From assembly GCA_938092195.1 (NCBI GenBank), contig CALKHD010000079.1, positions 1 to 14,781 on the forward strand: 14,781 bases of DNA, given 5' to 3'. The position numbers were made by a program, and so were the translations under genes. The notes beneath the pieces are model-generated. The model searched no databases. It had not been told where the DNA came from and was given only the letters and a program-made list of their open reading frames with translations. This DNA comes from an uncultured Flavobacteriales bacterium (GTDB lineage: Bacteria > Bacteroidota > Bacteroidia > Flavobacteriales_D > Sanyastnellaceae). This document shows positions 13,218-14,781 of this stretch, piece by piece; positions within the stretch are counted from its first letter, which is position 1, and the number at the start of each line of letters is the position of its first letter.

Positions 13218-13649
13218 ATGTCAAAGACGCACTACAACCTCGATTACCTCCAGCAGGTGTTCCAAGGCAACGAAGCCATGGTGCAGCGCATATTGGATGT
13301 TTTCGAAGAGCAGGTGCCTGGGTATTTTGTCGAAATGAATGAGCGCTGGTCATCTGGCCAGTGGCGCGACCTGCACCCGTTGGCGCACAAGGCCAAGAGC
13401 AGTTTGGGCATGCTTGGCATGACGGGTGTCTTGGAGCATGTCTTGTACATCGAAGAGGTGTCCCGAAGGGGTGAGCAGCCCGATCAAATTGAAGCCCGTT
13501 TGACGGCTGCCAAGGTCGCGCTGGAGGCAGCCATTGCTGCCCTGTCGCAGGACCGCAGGCAGTCCTTGGATGGTACAAGCCTCCAAGCCAAGCGGCCCCA
13601 CCGTTCCGAAGGAATGACCCGCAGGGGAGGTGGGTTACTTCGGGCCTAA
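13218..13649 (+). CDS. Stand-alone histidine phosphotransfer (HPt) domain protein
   Basis: 143 residues. Residues 1-111 form an all-helical HPt domain. The phosphoacceptor is His57 in HPLAHKAKSSLGMLGM, the usual AHxxKxxxxxLG pattern. It begins LDYLQQVFQGNEAMVQRILDVF, the standard first helices of such proteins. HPt proteins accept a phosphoryl group from a response-regulator receiver domain and pass it to another within a multistep phosphorelay in the cytoplasm. No histidine kinase or response regulator lies in the window. The last 30 or so residues are basic, rich in Arg, Lys and Gly, and probably disordered, which is not part of a standard HPt domain. The gene is divergent from galE across 76 bases in which I find no convincing promoter box, and an intrinsic terminator follows it. 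Confidence 0.85.
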   Translation: MSKTHYNLDYLQQVFQGNEAMVQRILDVFEEQVPGYFVEMNERWSSGQWRDLHPLAHKAKSSLGMLGMTGVLEHVLYIEEVSRRGEQPDQIEARLTAAKVALEAAIAALSQDRRQSLDGTSLQAKRPHRSEGMTRRGGGLLRA

Positions 13650-13664
13650 GCCTTTGTTTTTCCT

Positions 13665-13695
13665 GGACCAGGATTCATCTGGTCCGCTTTTGTTT
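13665..13695 (+). terminator. Intrinsic terminator after the HPt gene
   Basis: A perfect 7-bp stem GGACCAG/CTGGTCC with a 7-base loop is followed directly by GCTTTTGTTT. It lies 15 bases after the HPt stop and before the DUF4301 gene, so those two genes are probably separate transcripts. It is the clearest terminator in the window. Confidence 0.75.
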
Positions 13696-13701
13696 CAGCG
13701 G

Positions 13702-13709
13702 TAAATTGC
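13702..13709 (+). promoter_or_regulatory. Possible -7 box for the DUF4301 gene
   Basis: TAAATTGC matches the first six positions of TAnnTTTG and ends three bases before the GTG start chosen for the gene. It lies just after the HPt terminator, where a new promoter is expected. The two 3' mismatches keep confidence low. Confidence 0.28.
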
Positions 13710-13712
13710 CGC

Positions 13713-14781
13713 GTGAAACACGTGCCATCACCCTCATTTTTGGCAGAGGCCCTCGCACATGGCCTCAGTGAAGCCGAAGTGGCCAGGCAATGGGGTCGAC
13801 TCCAAACGGATTCGGAACAAACCAAGCCGGAGTCTCCTTGCACTCTGGGCTCTGGCATTCGGCGCTTGGAAGCTGGGGAGTTGGCAGAGTTGTCGCTCAA
13901 GGGACAAGGGTTGGACCCCAACAGAACCGTGAGGTTTGTTCCTGCCAGTGGCGCAGCCAGTCGGATGTTCAAGGCTGTGGTCGCACGAGACCCTTCCGCC
14001 ATGGAGCAATTGAACTTCAGGTGGGATTTGTTTCCCTTTCGCGAAGCCGCCGAAGCCGTGGCACCATGTGAAACAGAAGAGCAGCGCTGGTCGGCGGTGG
14101 TGGAGGTGTTGGACTTGCCTTCCTTGCCCAAAGGGGCCTTGGATTTTCATGTTGAAGACGGAGGAATTCGAACCGCGTTTGATTCGCAGTTGATTGAATG
14201 GGCTCAGTCTCTTTCGCAAAAAGGCGCCCGGATTCACTTTACCCTCCCCGTTCTGGGGTTTGAGGAACACCTAGAAGGCATTGTCAAGATGGCGAAGTCC
14301 TTGGGCTTGGTCGCCGATGCTTCGGTGCAGGATCCCTCTACGGACACCTTGGCCATCGGGGCCGATCACCGTCCGTTTCTTCTGGAGGATGGGTCGCCAT
14401 TGTTTCGTCCTGGCGGTCATGGGTCTTTGATTCACAACCTCTCAGAAATTGGCAAGTCGAGCCCTGGGGCATTGGTGAGCATCAAAAACATCGACAATGT
14501 TCGTCCGACCTCGGCCCTTGGAGATGTGCTTCCTTGGCGGAGGGCCTTGTTGGGACTGGCGGACCAGTTGGACCGAGGTCGCATTCTGGCGTTGAATGCG
14601 CTGGAGGCTGGCGATGTTCAGCTGGCGAAGGCATGGTTGAAGAATGGCCCCCTGCACCCGATGGACCGTCCGCCTTCAGATCCTGAATCGCTCAGGGAGG
14701 CATTGGACCGGCCGTTGTTGGTGGCGGGGATGGTCAGAAATGAAGGAGAACCTGGGGGAGGGCCTTTCTGGATTCGAGATG
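13713..14781 (+). CDS. DUF4301 family protein, N-terminal part
   Basis: The gene runs off the right edge; 356 codons plus one base are present and I see no stop. The chosen start is GTG 13713 (VKHVPSPSFL); GTG 13722 is an alternative. Conserved segments I associate with DUF4301 are FVPASGAASRMFK (near residue 74), LFRPGGHGSLIHNL (near 234), SIKNIDNVRPT (near 260) and, at the edge, GMVRNEGEPGGGPFW. The full-length family is about 500 residues, so roughly 70% is visible. The function is not established. The glycine/serine-rich ASGAASRM stretch resembles the N-terminal signature of sugar nucleotidyltransferases, which would suggest a nucleotide-sugar or phosphosugar role; that is my inference. 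No signal peptide or membrane helix is seen, so it should be cytoplasmic. Confidence 0.85.
   Translation, partial: MKHVPSPSFLAEALAHGLSEAEVARQWGRLQTDSEQTKPESPCTLGSGIRRLEAGELAELSLKGQGLDPNRTVRFVPASGAASRMFKAVVARDPSAMEQLNFRWDLFPFREAAEAVAPCETEEQRWSAVVEVLDLPSLPKGALDFHVEDGGIRTAFDSQLIEWAQSLSQKGARIHFTLPVLGFEEHLEGIVKMAKSLGLVADASVQDPSTDTLAIGADHRPFLLEDGSPLFRPGGHGSLIHNLSEIGKSSPGALVSIKNIDNVRPTSALGDVLPWRRALLGLADQLDRGRILALNALEAGDVQLAKAWLKNGPLHPMDRPPSDPESLREALDRPLLVAGMVRNEGEPGGGPFWIRD

Noticed and set aside
1..14781. CRISPR arrays, insertion sequences, phage genes, defence or toxin-antitoxin clusters
   Set aside because: I found no regularly spaced direct repeats, transposase motifs or typical defence domains. 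Nearly all bases are accounted for by core-type genes with short gaps.

Overview
The window looks like ordinary chromosomal DNA from a member of the Bacteroidota, probably a marine or Flavobacteriales-like lineage with a base composition a little above 50% GC by eye. Three things point there. A secreted protein ends in the gliding-motility-associated (CHU_C / type IX secretion type B) sorting domain. A DUF4301 gene, a family I know mainly from Bacteroidetes, is present. Several genes also carry a Bacteroidota-type -7 promoter box (TAnnTTTG or close) with no Shine-Dalgarno sequence. Genes are packed tightly: no gap exceeds about 125 bases, and I see no insertion sequence, CRISPR array, phage gene, toxin-antitoxin pair or defence cluster.

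Layout, left to right. 1-708 (+) is the C-terminal part of folC (folate polyglutamylation). 743-2935 (-) is a secreted vanadium-haloperoxidase/PAP2-superfamily enzyme with a two-EF-hand, dockerin-like tail. 3061-3135 (-) is tRNA-Val(TAC). 3174-4016 (+) is a class I SAM-dependent methyltransferase. 4067-5581 (+) is gpmI (glycolysis), converging on 5593-7794 (-), a large secreted adhesin-like protein with a choice-of-anchor L domain and a type IX sorting domain. From 7856 to 12103 four genes run on the + strand: an ABC-transporter ATPase, asnS, rpoN (sigma-54), and a small membrane PAP2-like protein whose start overlaps the rpoN stop. They converge on galE (12110-13141, -). Divergent from galE is a stand-alone histidine-phosphotransfer (HPt) protein (13218-13649, +), closed by a clear intrinsic terminator. 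The last gene is the N-terminal part of a DUF4301 protein (13713 to the window end).

The genes are mostly unrelated housekeeping functions (folate, glycolysis, aminoacylation, sigma factor, sugar-nucleotide metabolism), with two secreted surface or extracellular proteins and one phosphorelay component. The real couplings I can see are rpoN with the PAP2-like gene (TGATG overlap) and the close same-strand run ABC-asnS-rpoN. Nothing here amounts to a demonstrable new multi-gene system. The points most worth a second look are the haloperoxidase with an intact vanadate-binding site fused to a dockerin-like tail, the degenerate PAP2 protein coupled to sigma-54, the orphan HPt protein with a basic tail, the uncharacterised DUF4301 protein with a nucleotidyltransferase-like glycine-rich segment, and the recurrent placement of -7 promoter boxes only a few bases before start codons.
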